DNA of 64,000 bases from Aporrectodea caliginosa (lineage: Eukaryota; Annelida; Clitellata; Crassiclitellata; Lumbricidae). Below are positions 42,105 to 53,767 of the stretch, piece by piece. The stretch is taken from contig JACEVL010000145.1 of the NCBI GenBank assembly GCA_020284085.1, positions 1,419,483-1,483,482 of the forward strand, in the 5' to 3' direction. The position numbers were made by a program, and so were the translations under genes. The notes under the pieces are model-generated. The model saw only the letters and a list, made by a program, of their open reading frames with translations, was not told the DNA's origin and did no database searches. Position 1 is the stretch's first letter, and each line of letters opens with the position of its first letter.

Positions 42105-42604
42105 TACAATTGTTTAAAGTTTGGTTTTAATATATTATTATTTAACTACAGTTCCCATATTCAAAAAGGGTATCAACTGATCAAAATATTTAAAGCCAGT
42201 GAGGATAAAAAGTTTAACACATCTTATAGCAACAAAGGCCGTTATTCTGAACAGTTCTCACCGTTCCTTTGTGGCATTAATCAACAAATCATTTGAACAA
42301 AATATTAGATATATACTGTGAGTATAAACTAATTTAAAGGTTTTTTAGCCAAGCATAATTATTATGGCTTTAAAAATTGTTTTACAATGTTTGACGACAT
42401 CTTTCGTTGATGTCGACATTACCTTAAGGTTAAAGAAAGTTATAATTCGTTTTTGATCCCCTTAACATCACTTATTCACGGTTGTGTCCACAGTTTAACG
42501 GCAGCTTATGACAACATTGGCCGTTGCCGCCGACACAGATTAGTTTTGGCATATTACAGTTCTTTATCCGCCGCAGTCGCTGGAAAGATAGAAATCACGG
42601 CGCT
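41531..42604. other. no gene; TA microsatellite at 42040-42102
   Basis: Module B fragments at about 41540-41575 and 42490-42540 (CACAGTTTAACGGCAGCTTA, then TGACAACATTGGCCGTTGCC). A pure (TA)n run of about 60 bp. No coding sequence. Confidence 0.65.
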
Positions 42605-42812
42605 TTACTGTCGCGGCGTGGTCTGTCCGAATGACCGATCGCTAGAGCGAAGGTTCCTTCCCGATGCCCGCCACCCCCTCCCTATCTTCCTCGGACCCAT
42701 ATCAGCTTTAATGAGCACACTGGTCGTGCACTGGCAGTGGGACGATGAGACGGCGAGGAAGAAGACTGGCCACGCACCCCCATATGCCGAGGCTGAGAAT
42801 ATTTAGTCGCCA
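42605..42812 (+). mobile_element. SINE body (family 2 relative)
   Basis: GCACTGGCAGTGGGACGATG, GACGGCGAGGAAGAAGACTG and the ending GAGGCTGAGAATATTTAGTC parallel the body at 25800-25930. The tRNA-like head is not clear. Confidence 0.5.
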
Positions 42813-43096
42813 ACACTTCATACCCGTGTCTTGTTCGTCGTCTGATCTCTTGTAGCTTGTTCTAGGCACGGTATCTCCTAATAGACACAGCATCTGTAAA
42901 TAAGCTGTAGCCTTACTCTCAACTTTCATGTAGCGTTTAAGAATTGTCGAATTTACGATTACAGCAGTGTTTGGCATAATATCAAGCCTATGCGCACTCT
43001 CGCACAGACACATTCGCGCACGCACAACAAACACATTCGAACATACACACCCATAGTCGCACACGTAGGCCTACTCCAATTATTAGCACACACATA

Positions 43097-43270
<174 letters not shown>

Positions 43271-43531
43271 AGAGATGGATACGATTATCTAGAACTGCTA
43301 ATCGATTAGAATTAGAATTAGCTCCTGAAATTTGCTGAAATCGATTAGCTAGAAGAGTTTGCTAATTCTAATTCTAATCGATTAGAATTAGAATTATCAG
43401 CAGCTAATCGATTAGCAATTAGAATTAGATATCGATAGTTTGATACAGTATATATATATTTGCTTCATGAATTTGTCAAAATTTAATCAAAGCACAACAA
43501 GTTACTACAGCAAGTTGCTGTAGCCTATTAA

Positions 43532-44489
43532 CCCTAGGGCTACCAAGCTTTTTTTTGTAACACTGACTACCAAGGGGGGGTTTACCACCCCCCCTGGATT
43601 TCGTATTTGGTTTTACATATTATAACTTGTAATATAGCATTGGATTCAGCATTAATTTCTGCACAGAATGGTATATTTAGTTGTACATTATGTGAATGCA
43701 CCTCGAAATTACATCACTTTTAACAACGGAACCCATTAATTAGCAATATTGTATATTATTGCGTACATTTTGTACTTTTTGGATAAACAAATATAAGATT
43801 ATGTGTGTTTTGAAACTAATCTATGTATAAAGAAACACAAAATCATCCCTACACATGTTTATATAGTATAAATGTACATCCATACATATATATCCATACA
43901 TATATATCGGTTTACGTTGTAATGCTGTATTCAACCATTTTCACACAGATTACGCGTATTATTATTTATTTTGATCACTTCCGGTATTCAAAAGACAAAG
44001 ATGTAGGTATGCAAATGAAGCACTTCATTCCCTCTAAAGAATGGTATCTTTGTTTCTCTTCCAGGAAGACAAATGAATACACTACAAACAAAAAACTAAA
44101 GGGGAGTCCTTCCATTCAGCCATTTTTGACGCATATTACGCGTATTATTATTTATTTTGAGCACTTCCGGTTGTCTCAGGTCAACTCAGTGACCATAGAA
44201 ATGTAGCCCCACATTCCCTCTATAGAATGGTAAAATTTGTGTCTCTTAATATTAAATGACGGATAAGATATAGTCGAAAATCTAGGGGGGAGGTGGTATC
44301 CACCCCCCCTGGTGCCTCAGGTATATTGGGTATAACTTTTGAACAGTGTGAGATATCATCTCACATTTTACCTCAAAACGTGTGTAAATGAACCTCCTAC
44401 AGCTACCTAAAAGGTCCAATATTTATTCCATACGGAAAAAGTTTGAGATGAAAAAAACCTGGCCCACCCCCCCCTTGGTAGCCCGAGGG
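43532..44489. mobile_element. piggyBac-like MITE, 958 bp, TTAA target
   Basis: TTAA at 43528-43531 and 44490-44493. Inverted ends CCCTAGGGCTACCAAG and CTTGGTAGCCCGAGGG. Subterminal G/C runs (ACCAAGGGGGGG, TACCACCCCCCCTGG). Inside, a direct repeat contains ATTACGCGTATTATTATTTA twice (about 43950 and 44135). No transposase. Confidence 0.9.
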
Positions 44490-44621
44490 TTAAAATACAT
44501 AAAGCTGTAGCCTATTACAATGCCTAAATCTGTAGCCTATTACAATACCTAAAGCTGCACAACTGTTATATGTGAGAATGGTCCACATACCAGCAGGCAA
44601 CACCACATCGGTCAATACATG

Positions 44622-44854
44622 CTACAGTTATTGACACTGCTACTGCATAAGCTCACTATCACATTTTGCAATTATCATACATATCTTGAATCAGTGCATC
44701 ACTTAGCCTATTGCACCTAGCGTTAACGACGTAGCCAGCAGAACTAAAATAATACGCGTTCCATGGCAGGTGAGGTTGCAGGAACACAGTGATGATTGAG
44801 ACGAAGAACATGAAAACGTGCAAATCTTTCAGTGTTACATGAGCAGAATGGATA
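44622..44854 (-). pseudogene. hAT transposase C-terminal fragment with frameshift
   Basis: Minus strand YPFCSCNTERFARFHVLRL, NHHCV, SPAMERV, then a 4-base insertion breaks the frame before the SSAGYVV-like dimerisation motif. The rest is readable in another frame (ARCNRLSDALIQD). Paralog of 46667-46882. Confidence 0.75.
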
Positions 44855-44879
44855 TTTTCCGGTGCAGTTCTTTCCAGGG

Positions 44880-44960
44880 TTTATGGCGTCCAGGGTAGTA
44901 GACGTCGCCCTCCTACTTTCTCCAGGCTTTGGACTGGTGCTACAAGAGTAAGGGCAGTTT
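44880..44960 (+). repeat. dispersed module A, partial
   Basis: TAGACGTCGCCCTCCTACTT, then TCCAGGCTTTGGACTGGTGC; abuts the broken hAT end. Confidence 0.65.
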
Positions 44961-45019
44961 TCTCGGTGGAATCGTCGCTTCCCATTTAACACTCAGATAT
45001 GCATGCACTGGTAGGTAAG

Positions 45020-45345
45020 GATGTTGTTGTTGTTGCTTGTGTTGTTATTCTTCTTCTGCTTCTTCTTCTTTTTCATCATCTTCTTCCTCCTTCTCCTTCT
45101 CCTCTTCCTCCTCGTCCTCCTCCTCGTCCTCTTTCTTTTCGTCGTTTTTTCTTCCTCCTCCCTCCCTCCTCCTCCTCCTCCTCCTCCTATATATCCTCTT
45201 CTTTATTCTCTTCTTCCTCCTCTTCTTCCTCTTCACCATCCTCTTCCTCATTTTCTTCGTTTTCTTTTTCCTCATCCTCCTCTTCCTCTTCCTTTTTTTG
45301 ATTTCGTCTTTTTCTTCCCTTCCCCCTCTTCCTCTTCGTCTCTCT
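45020..45345 (+). repeat. polypyrimidine (CTT/CCT) tract, about 325 bp
   Basis: CTTCTTCTT and CTCCTCCTC blocks. All the many open frames on both strands are Ser/Leu/Phe- or Glu/Lys-rich by composition. Confidence 0.92.
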
Positions 45346-45756
45346 AGTCTGTTTAAAAATATTGTACAATGCGGAGTTAAGAATTATTTATAGCGTTGGA
45401 AATACACTATTTCAGGGTGTCTAAGCAGAGCTCACACTTAAGCAGTTTTTGTTCTATAATGGTATATTTTTTATTTTCCATTTTTATCGACCGTGCCTAT
45501 AGACGCAGCTGAGCAACCTGAAATCGAGAGAAAACCCGACTGCTGGATTGGACCACCAGTTTAACGACATCTTACCGAATTGAAAGCCATCTATGTCGAT
45601 AAAAGAAATTTTCTCATTGCTGTTATTCGAAACTGAAGGTGGATTTGCAAATACACGGTGATTCATTAAAAAACGTCCCCCTGCATATTTCACTGTAACT
45701 CCGTCAAATGGCATGCTATGTGAAAGAAATTTTAAAGGAAGACAGAGGAGTTATTT

Positions 45757-46190
45757 CTAAACATTAGGAAAGTTAAAGTTTATGTTCAGATTGACCCCTT
45801 TGGAAGCTACGCATGCGCGAAGACGAGTACGGCACTGTTTGACTGATTCATCAATGATGCGCTGATCCATTTCGTCCCATGCCTCCACAATTCGACTTCG
45901 CAACTCACTGACATCACATATTCGAGATCTGTAGACCTTCTCTTGCATGACACTCCATATCTTATAGTCCACTGGATTTAAATCAGGGCTGTTGGGTGGC
46001 CACAAAGTAGGCGGGATGAAATCAGGTGTTTCAGTTTCCAGTAACGCAACAGTGTCCCGTGCTCTGTGCGCAGGAGCGCTATCCTGCTGGAAGATGAAAT
46101 ACTCATCGGTAATGTCACGAATGTCTGGTAAAAGGCCCTGTTTTAGTATAACATCTCTGTATTATTGTCCATTGACCGTAATTTTTATTC
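45757..46190 (-). pseudogene. mariner transposase catalytic half (DD37D)
   Basis: The minus strand reads KITVNGQ, a stop, YRDVILKQGLLPDI, then DEYFIFQQDSAPAHRARD, FIPPTLWPPNSPDLNPVDY, KIWSVMQEKVYRS and a tail ending at NFPNV. Asp in QQD and Asp in PVD are separated by 37 residues, a DD37D spacing (maT-type). The last Asp in place of Glu separates it from Tc1. The first catalytic Asp and the DNA-binding domain are missing, and one stop lies early. The ATG-less frame is open from the stop to the end. Confidence 0.85.
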
Positions 46191-46383
46191 TTTCTTAGAA
46201 ATGTTATAGCATGTTAATCTTCTTCGGTAAACACCATTTTGTCGAGCTAGTCGTGACGTCATTAGTTTCGTCATTCGCGTTACGTCATTTTGGCTTTGAA
46301 TGTGAAACAATTTATGTAGCACTTGGCTAGAGCATCAAGCGTCATTGTTCTGAAATTTCAATAAAATTGATGGTCCTCTACAT

Positions 46384-47287
46384 CAGAGATGGGTAACTAA
46401 TCGATTAGATGCTAATCGATTAGCTAATCGATTAGACAAACAGCTAATTCTAATTCTAATCGATTAGCTGTCATCTGAAGCTAATTCTAATTCTAATTGA
46501 TTAGCAATTGCAGCTAATTGCTAATCGAAAATCGATTAGCTGATCGATTAGCTGTCTGAAAATTAAGCGTTCATTAAGAATGAGTTTAGTAATATTGAGT
46601 TTGAAGAATATACTTACTTACTTACTTACTTATCTGAAGGCTGTTTCAAACTTCAATTATCTGGTCATGGCTCTATGTCCATTCTGCTCATGTAACACTG
46701 AAAATCGTTCACGTTTTCATGTTCTTCGTCTCAATCATCACTGTGTTTATGCAGCCTCAGCTGCCATGGAACTTGTATTTAGTTCTGCTGGCTACGTCGT
46801 AAAAGCTAGGCGCAATAGGCTAAGTGATGCACTGATTCAAGATATGATAATTGCAAAATGCAATAGTGAGCTTAAGCAGTAGCAATGTCAATAACTGCAG
46901 CATTGTATTGACCGATGTGGTGTTGCCTGCCGGTATGTGGACTGTTCTCACATATAGCAGTTGTGCAACATTAGGTATTGTAATAAGCTACAGATTTAGG
47001 CATTGTAATAGGCTGCAGCTTTATGTATTTTAATAGGCTACAGCAACTAGCTGTAGTAACTTGTTGTGCTTTGATTAAAATTTGACAAATTCATGAAGGA
47101 AATATATACACTGTATCAAACTATCGATATCTAATTCTAATTGCTAATCGATTAGCTGCTGATAATTCTAATTCTAATCGATTAGCTAGAAGCTTTTGCT
47201 AATTCTAATTCTAATCGATTAGCAAATTTCAGGAGCTAATTCTAATTCTAATCAATTAGCAATTCTAGCTAATCGTACCCATCTCTG
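46384..47287 (+). mobile_element. hAT element (ATCGATTAG family), 904 bp, 8-bp target duplication
   Basis: CAGAGATGGGTA at both ends in inverse orientation, perfect CTCTACAT duplication (46376-46383, 47288-47295). Both subterminal regions are dense in CTAATCGATTAG and CTAATTCTAATTC words in either orientation. It contains only the transposase C-terminus. Inserted into the mariner element, hence younger. Confidence 0.93.
46667..46882 (+). pseudogene. hAT transposase C-terminal dimerisation domain fragment
   Basis: ALCPFCSCNTENRSRFHVLR, then AASAAMELVFSSAGYVV and ARRNRLSDALIQDMI match the hATC region. The catalytic core is absent. Frame intact to the stop. Confidence 0.8.
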
Positions 47288-47369
47288 CTCTACATGAGTT
47301 ATGCTAATTTATGTAGGGGGACGTTTTTAATGAATCACCGTGTATAATATGGATATCAAAGATAGCGAA

Positions 47370-47799
47370 GGGGTCGTCCATTAATTATGTCAACAAAATA
47401 GGGGGAGGGGGTTTGGAAAAAATTGACAGTTGTTGACAAAGGGGTGGAGGTTCAGTAAAAGTTGACGTCAAGAATTTTTTAAATAAATCGACACAGACCC
47501 TTCCAAATGGTATCGAAAACATTAAGAAATGCACAAAATGTATAAAGTGCTTAATGTTTAATACTACTAAAAGCTGGTAATAAACTAAACTCATATATTT
47601 TGAAATTCGAGATTGCATTTTTAGTGTAATTTTTTTAAATGATTCTACATGTATTGAGCCATTTTGTTTCTTTTTGTAGGGGGAGGGTTTGGGATTGTTG
47701 ATATAATTTTTAGGGGGTCGTTCAATGTTTGACAGTTGTTGACAAGAGGAGGGGGTCAAAACTGCCTAAAATTTGTTGACATAATTAATGGACGACCCC
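47370..47799. mobile_element. MITE with GGGGTCGTCCATTAA ends and 3-bp target duplication
   Basis: GGGGTCGTCCATTAATTATG and its reverse complement bound 430 bp; GAA lies outside both ends (47367-47369, 47800-47802). GACAGTTGTTGACAA repeats near both ends. Same kind of element as 29881-30332. Confidence 0.8.
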
Positions 47800-48042
47800 G
47801 AAGACAGCGGTCGGTTAAAAAACATCTTAGAAGAAGTTGGGGGGGCGATAGCGCATTGGATAACATCTGGCCAAGACAGCAAGAGGTACCAAATTTGAGC
47901 CCCCTTTGGGCGGATATGCTTTGTAGGCTGCTATTAGCGCCGTTGTATTGCAGACTTTCTGTTCTGTTAGTAGTTAAGATTTAAATTTCATAACATGTAA
48001 ATGTACAGCGCAGTTCGTTTGTCAGGCGCTTAATAAAGAAAA

Positions 48043-48044
48043 GA

Positions 48045-48090
<46 letters not shown>

Positions 48091-48092
48091 GG
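48043..48092. repeat. (ATT)n microsatellite after a LINE/SINE-like tail
   Basis: Preceded by CAGGCGCTTAATAAAGAAAA, a LINE-type tail word; the ATT run is probably the tail itself. Confidence 0.75.
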
Positions 48093-48109
48093 TAATAAAT
48101 TATAGAATT

Positions 48110-49823
48110 GGCTATTTAACGACATTCTCGTTGACTTCGGTTGATTACCCAATAGAGGTTTATGATGATGATTCCATTTGTTTAACGACATCCTTTGGCT
48201 ACTATGGCCTTTGACGTCTTTGTGTTTCTATTGTATTTCCTTTCTGTTTTGCCCATTGGCTCTTTTATTTCAATTCTCTATATTTTTTTCTTTCTCTTTT
48301 TTCTGTTTTTTTGGGGGGGCTTTTTTCTGACTGTTTCAGTATAGAGGTTTAACGAAAAATGAAGCATTTATAGAATTGGACTGACACGATTTAAAGGTGT
48401 TGAAGGAGAGCAAAAACAATTGTAACAGCAGCGCCCTGTTAAAAGACATCTCAATTGTGCCTGTGGTGAACATTGGCCTCACTCTAAATAAAAATTAAGT
48501 CAATTTTCTAAATATATTTTGAGTAGTTGTCGTCGACCTGAACTTAAAAAAACGATTTCCAGGCTGGAACAAAATAACTAATTGATTGTTATTGAACGTT
48601 AGTTAGTTAGTTGGTGCATATACTAGCGACACCACTTCATAACAAAGATGATTAGCGTCGCCCTCCTTTCTCTAGGTCTGTGACTGTCATGCACCAAACA
48701 ACGAAAATAATATTATTGAGTATTGGACGACAAATGCAGCTGTCATAAACACATCTTGGTTTCACGAATACCTTGCATGAAGGCAGTGTAAGTTGAGACG
48801 TATATATTGCGATGGAAAAGGGCGATTTAAAGGTGTCTAAAAGAAACAAACTCTTTGTATTTATTTGTGGCTGACACACTGATTTACTTTAGCCACATCT
48901 TGATTGTAATTGTAATCGAACATTTATATAGCGCCGCTCAAAAATCAAAAGCGCTCTCGACCTGCTTCAGTGCCTGCGTCAGGGAACAGGAAAGTCTTAA
49001 GGCGTCTACGGAACGGGGAAGATGAGATGGCTAGTAACTCAAGGCGAAGAAACTGGGGAAGAGAGCTCCCAGCTGATGGGCCAACACGGGCAAAGCACCT
49101 AGAGTGGGCCGTTCATATTAATTATGATTATGACATCTGATGCTATCAAAATAACACTTATTATCAGTTTTGACACATAAGTGTAAAAGTAAAATCGTTT
49201 TTTATTACAGATTTCAGCATATTTGACAACGTTGTTCTGAAAATTAATGAAATTCATAATCTTCTTTGTCTGAAATGTTTAAATCTTTGAGGACAATTTA
49301 TATTGTTATCAACCGTGTCATGAACAATTAGAGATTGGATTGGATCCACAGTTTAACGGCAGCTTATGACATCATAGGCCGTCGCCGCCGACAAAGATTA
49401 TTTTTTTGGCATATTACAGCTCAGAAAGTCTAATTAGAGGTTGAAACGAAAATTGGTTATTTATAGAATCAGATTGACCCGATCCAAAGGTGTTTAAGGA
49501 GAGCATTATAAATAATTGTAGCAGCAGCGCACTGTTCAAAGATATCTTAATAATGCCTGTGGTCGACATTGGCCTCACGTTAAGGACAAATTAAGTCAAT
49601 TTTCTAAACACATTTTGAGTCGTTGTCGTCGACCTCATCTGCAAAAAAACATTTTCACGATGGAATAAAATTACTAACTGATTATTATTGTTCGTTAGTT
49701 AATTAGTTGATGCCAAACGACACTGCCTTAGCAAAAATGATTAACATTGCCTACCTTCTTTTCCCAGGTTTGGGACTGGCACTTGAAGCTTGAAAATTGA
49801 GCGTAAAACGACAAAATGAGAAT
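48110..49823. repeat. dispersed-repeat mosaic, no gene
   Basis: Module B at about 48178-48225 and 49345-49395, module A at about 48625-48690 and 49712-49790, module C at about 48395, 48830 and 49490. Blocks 48360-48560 and 49460-49660 are diverged duplicates of each other (shared AATTAAGTCAATTTTCTAAA, then TTTTGAGT(A/C)GTTGTCGTCGA). Confidence 0.65.
48905..49115 (-). mobile_element. LINE 3' end, minus strand
   Basis: ATTGTAATCGAACATTTATA, then TAGCGCCGCTCAAA and AAGCGCTCTCGA is the reverse complement of the GCGCT...GGCGCTATATAAAT tail type. Inner part contains GAACAGGAAAGTCTTAAGGC, like the K-x-F motif region of LINE ORF2 ends. Confidence 0.6.
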
Positions 49824-50179
49824 TTAACCTTCGCAGAGAGGGGAGAGGGGTAAATAATTACCCCAGGGGTGTTTGGATCATGATTGCAGAGCAACTGTAG
49901 GCAGGTATAATTTGACGTTCCATGTGTTTACAAGTTAATAACTGTGACATATTCTGACACCAAAGCCAGGAGAACGTCATATTGTGGGAAGAAGATTTTT
50001 GAGTCCAAAGTGTCCTGGGGTACAAATTTACCCTCTTTGTCCTCGACGTCGTTATTTATTCGTTCATGGTGAATATGCATTTTTCAAAGATATTTTTCAA
50101 AAGTAACCTGTAATCAGAAATAAAATACTGAATCTACCGTGGAATTCAATTTCAATAGTTGCAATACTTTTGGGAGTGC

Positions 50180-50640
50180 ACTTTCCAAGATGGCGGCCAA
50201 GATGGCCGCCAAACACAGAAATATGCATATTTCACCTCATAGGTATGCTACAAATGACAAATGAACCTTCCAATTTCACAGTTGAGAGGTCAGGGAATCC
50301 ATTTATCGTAGTGAAAATAGTCTGTCAATACCACTCTCCAAGATGGCAACATGGGCCAGAAATATGATAGGCTACAATGACAAATGAACGTTCCAATTAC
50401 ATAGTTCAGAGGTCAGGGCACTTATTGTATGAGAATAGACTGTCAATGCTACTTTCCAAGATGGCGGCCAAGAGCCAAAATATGCAAATATTCAATTTCA
50501 ACTCATAGGTATGCTATAATGGCAAACGAACCATCCACTTTCATAGTTCCGACTTCCGAGGTCAAGAAAACCATTTATCGTAGTTAGAATAGACTGTCAA
50601 TACCACTTTTGAACATGGCGGCCAAGATGGCCGCCAAAAC
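50180..50640 (+). repeat. tandem units with AAGATGGCGGC (YY1-like) motifs, forward arm
   Basis: Units begin CCAAGATGGCGGCCAAGATG or variants and include AAATGACAAATGAACCTTCC and CCATTTATCGTAGTGA. The inverted arm is 51190-51560. AAGATGGCGGC is the core recognised by the zinc-finger factor YY1 in animals. Confidence 0.8.
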
Positions 50641-50684
50641 ACAGAACTGTATGCATATTTCAGCTCATTGGTAGGCTACAATGT

Positions 50685-50856
50685 AGGATCCTGAGTGGCC
50701 GAGTGGGTTGGTTCCCGCTCGTCACGCCGGCGCCCCGGGTTCGCTTCCCGGTCGGGTCGGTTTATCATAGATTAATTTCTCGGATCTTTACTGCGGGTGG
50801 CTCGGTCGCATTATAAACGTGGAGTAAAATACAACACACAACACAACGCAATATAC
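50685..50856 (+). mobile_element. tRNA-derived SINE (family 3)
   Basis: CTGAGTGGCCGAGTGGGTTGG has the A-box pattern of Leu/Ser-type tRNAs; CGGGTTCGCTTCCCGG has the B box. A closely related head lies at 56594-56700. It ends in an ACAAC-rich tail before the next SINE. Not a functional tRNA: no paired acceptor stem. Confidence 0.75.
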
Positions 50857-51077
50857 TGGGACGCGGTGGTATAGGGGGGTATGTTCGGTGCCTTCGGGTT
50901 CGAATCCAAAAAAAAAATGCCGCCGCGTAGGGACCCTGGGCAAGTTCTTCACTCGCAATTGCTCATGCGCTTCGGCGTGAAACTCCGATTCAGCGTTCGC
51001 GCAGTAGTCGGGAGCGCCTCTGAATGGGAAATCTGGTAGGGGCGCTATAACAAGTGTTCAAATACAATACAATACAA
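50857..51077 (+). mobile_element. tRNA-derived SINE (family 1), second copy
   Basis: A-box-like word TATAGGGGGGTATGTTCGG, B box GGTTCGAATCC at 50897-50907, body GACCCTGGGCAAGTTCTTCA, tail GGGAGCGCCTCTGAATGGG, GGGGCGCTATAACAAGTG and (ATACA)n. An A9 insertion follows the B box. Homologous to 14771-14966. Confidence 0.82.
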
Positions 51078-51754
51078 TGACAAATCAACCCTCAAATTTC
51101 ATAGTTCAGAGGTCATGGAATCCATTTATCGTAGTGAGAATAGTCTGTCAATGCAACGTTTTAAGATGTCGGCCAAGACACAGAAATTTGCGTATTTCTG
51201 TGTTTGGCGGCCATCTTGGAAAGTGATATTGACAGACTATTCACACTACGATAAGTGGATTCCTTGACCCCGAAACTATGAAAGTGGTGAGTTTATTTGT
51301 CATTGTAGCTTACCTATGAGCTGCAATATGCATACTTCTGTGTTTGGCGGCCATCTTGGCCGCCATCTTGGAAATTAGTATTGACAGACTATTCTCACTA
51401 CGATAAATCGATTCCTTGACCCAGGTACTATGAAAGTGGAGGTTTCATTTGTCATTGTAGCACACCTATGAGCTGAAATATGCATATTTCTGTATTTTGG
51501 CGGCCATCTTGGCCGCCATCTTGGAGAGTGGTTTTGACAGACTATTCTCACCACGATAGATCGATTACTTGACCTTGGAACTATTAGAATTGATACTTCA
51601 TTTTTTATTGTGCCTTACCTATGATTTGATATATTAAGAATTACTTTGGGGTAAAAGATTACCCCTCTTCGTCCTCCGTGTATCGTAAAATGTCTTCGTC
51701 CTACGAGGATTAATAAACGTGTTTTCAGTACTAAAATAATGGGATCGCTTTTAT

Positions 51755-52110
51755 TATTAATCCAATATTTAACGACATCCTATAGCTACAAGGCTGTTGA
51801 CGTCTTTAAGTTTTTGATGTATTTCAGTTCATTTTATTGTAATGTTCTCATAAGTTTTCTTTCTCTTTTCTCGTCTTTGATTCCGTTTCTGATTCTGATA
51901 GGATGTTGACGTATTTAAAGTTTCTGACGGATTAAGTTCATTTTCGTATACTGTCTGTCATCAGTTTGCTTTCTCTCTTCTTGGCTTGGATTCCATTGCT
52001 GACAGGATGCTGCGATTTGACAGGCGATTGCTGTCGATCTCTCATTCATATAAATCATTATATACTGATTTCTCGTCAATCTTATTAACAATATTTTATA
52101 AAATATCACA
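51755..52110 (-). repeat. 440-bp interspersed repeat (diverged minus copy)
   Basis: Reverse complement relative of 19292-19735: TTGACGTCTTTAAGTTTTTG, TTCTCGTCTTTGATTCCGTT, TTCTGACGGATTAAGTTCAT. It has lost parts and gained about 60 bp. Confidence 0.75.
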
Positions 52111-52638
52111 TTGATCTATCGCTGTAAGGGAGAGACTTATATATAGCGATGCAAATACGCGATATAAAGGTGTTTAAAATAAATATACTCCTTGCATTTA
52201 CTTGGGGCTGCCACATTTCTTTACTTTAGCCGCATCCTGATTGAATTCATCGTCAAAATACATAATATATAAATTGGACGGTATGTCCCATAGGGCGTCA
52301 TTCAGCCCGCACCAGAGTCTCAAGTCTGTAGCGCTCGTGAATAAGCTGGAGCCCTGCTTTTAGCCTTAGAGTAGTGCTTTATAAATTGGGAGTTTGCGAT
52401 TAGTTTAGGGTGGCTATCGGGGACGATTTAACTGACTAAGCCTAATAACATGTAATGGATCGGCATCCTGCCCGCTCTTATTCAAATTACAAGCCAGAGG
52501 TGGTTTAGGGTAATGGTAAAACGCTAGAATGAAGAGTAGAAGATCAGTACGGACGCGGGATCGCTTCCCGCTACCCTCCCAAAGGTGTAAAAAATGTAAT
52601 GTAATTCCCGAAAGTTCCGAAAAGTATTGCTCCACGGC
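52111..52638. other. no gene recognised
   Basis: Module C at about 52165. GTAGCGCTCGTGAATAAGCT at about 52328 is the reverse complement of a word near 25510, probably a LINE tail region. Confidence 0.5.
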
Positions 52639-53564
52639 AGAGATGGGCAAATTACACAGTGAAATGTAATTGAATTACAAATTACTTGGGAAAATGTAAT
52701 TGAATTACAAATTACAAATTACTTTAGAAATTTTGGGGAAATTACAAATTACAAATTACGTAATTTCAATTACATCAAATTACAAATTACATGCATAGTT
52801 GGGATCAAGAAATTCAGTCAGGAAACACATGCTTTGTTTCCACTGTTCATTTATATTCGAGTGTTTGAAACTGTTTATTTAATATTCTGTAAGAAGTAGC
52901 AACTGTTCGAACAGGTTATCCGATAATCGGCATCTGTTTGACTTTACAATCATGCTTTCAAAACTATAATGAGTTTGCGTACCAGCACAGATGAAGAAAG
53001 TGCAGAATTAAATTGTATAAATAATATCTTTAATTGCAGATGTCTGGTCTACTAAACACAGAAGTTAGGATACATGGGAGTAACCTGTCACTGGATCGAT
53101 GCATGTGCATTTGAGCGAAGCTCAGTTGCCTTAGCATGCAGACCTTTTGTTGGATCACACACGTGTGATGGAGTAGCGCAACTCATCTATGTAATACATT
53201 ATGATCTCGGTCTGACACATGACACAATTGTTGCTACTACTTCTGACAATGACTCCAATTTTGTTAAGCATTCAGAGTTCAGTGTTACTATTTTTCATTC
53301 CAGAAATACTATAGTGAAGGTGATCAAGATAAGGAAAAGATGCTTTCAAAACTGGTCTGGTTGTGGAGTCTCTGGTTCTAGTTTGTCCAAAGTAATTTGA
53401 TTTTACAGATGTAATTTGAAATTACAAATTACGTGAAAAAATGTAATTCAATTACAAATTACAAATTACATTGCTCCAGACCAACAAATTACAAATTACC
53501 AATTACAATTGTAATTCAAATTACGTAATTTCAATTACACCAATTAAATTACTGCCCATCTCTG
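52639..53564 (+). mobile_element. hAT element (AATTACAAATTAC family), 926 bp, 8-bp target duplication
   Basis: CAGAGATGGGCA at both ends in inverse orientation, perfect CTCCACGG duplication (52631-52638, 53565-53572). Subterminal AATTACAAATTAC words in both orientations. Contains part of the transposase core; a different family from the 46384 element although the first nine bases agree. Confidence 0.92.
53074..53400 (+). pseudogene. hAT transposase core fragment
   Basis: GVTCHWIDACAFERSSVALA, then PFVGSHTCDGVAQ and VATTSDNDSNFVKHSEF. The last Asp-x-D-SNFVK block is the second catalytic Asp region of the RNase H-like core of hAT transposases. BED finger, insertion domain and dimerisation region are missing. 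Residues after SEF do not look like transposase. Confidence 0.8.
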
Positions 53565-53767
53565 CTCCACGGTGATTTTCCCATTCCATTTATCACTTTG
53601 TTCAACTGTACCAATTTTCAGACCAATTGAAAAAGGTTAAGCCTTGCCCCCGGCACAAAAATGTTAGAATATGTGAAAATATGCGAATTTGCTTTAAAAA
53701 TCGGCAATATCATGGATGCAAAAGTAATTATTTTCATGATGATTAACTTCTTTTGTGAACTATTGTA

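Larger units (their letters stand above)
45654..47342 (-). mobile_element. Tc1/mariner (DD37D) element, internally deleted, with a hAT element inside
   Basis: Inverted ends CACGGTGATTCATTAAAAA lead into ACGTCCCCCT; TA lies outside at 45652-45653 and 47343-47344. Without the inserted hAT element (46384-47287 plus duplication) it is about 780 bp, so the transposase N-terminal half is deleted. Confidence 0.9.
49828..51709. mobile_element. large palindromic TTAA-flanked element with YY1-like repeats
   Basis: TTAA at 49824-49827 and 51710-51713 bounds imperfect inverted ends (CCTTCGCAGAGAGGGG and, read inward from the right, TCCTCGTAGGACGAAG), and GAGGGGTAA...TTACCCC words lie inside both ends. 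The left half has repeats of about 150 bp with CAAGATGGCGGCCAAGATGG; the right half has the same units inverted. Two tRNA-SINEs (50685-51077) sit in the middle. piggyBac-like by its target; no transposase. Confidence 0.7.

Noticed and set aside
42453..42806. 117-residue open frame
   Set aside because: Runs over a module B copy and a SINE body; no domain seen.
52414..52650. 78-residue minus-strand frame
   Set aside because: Short, no domain, overlaps the hAT target site.
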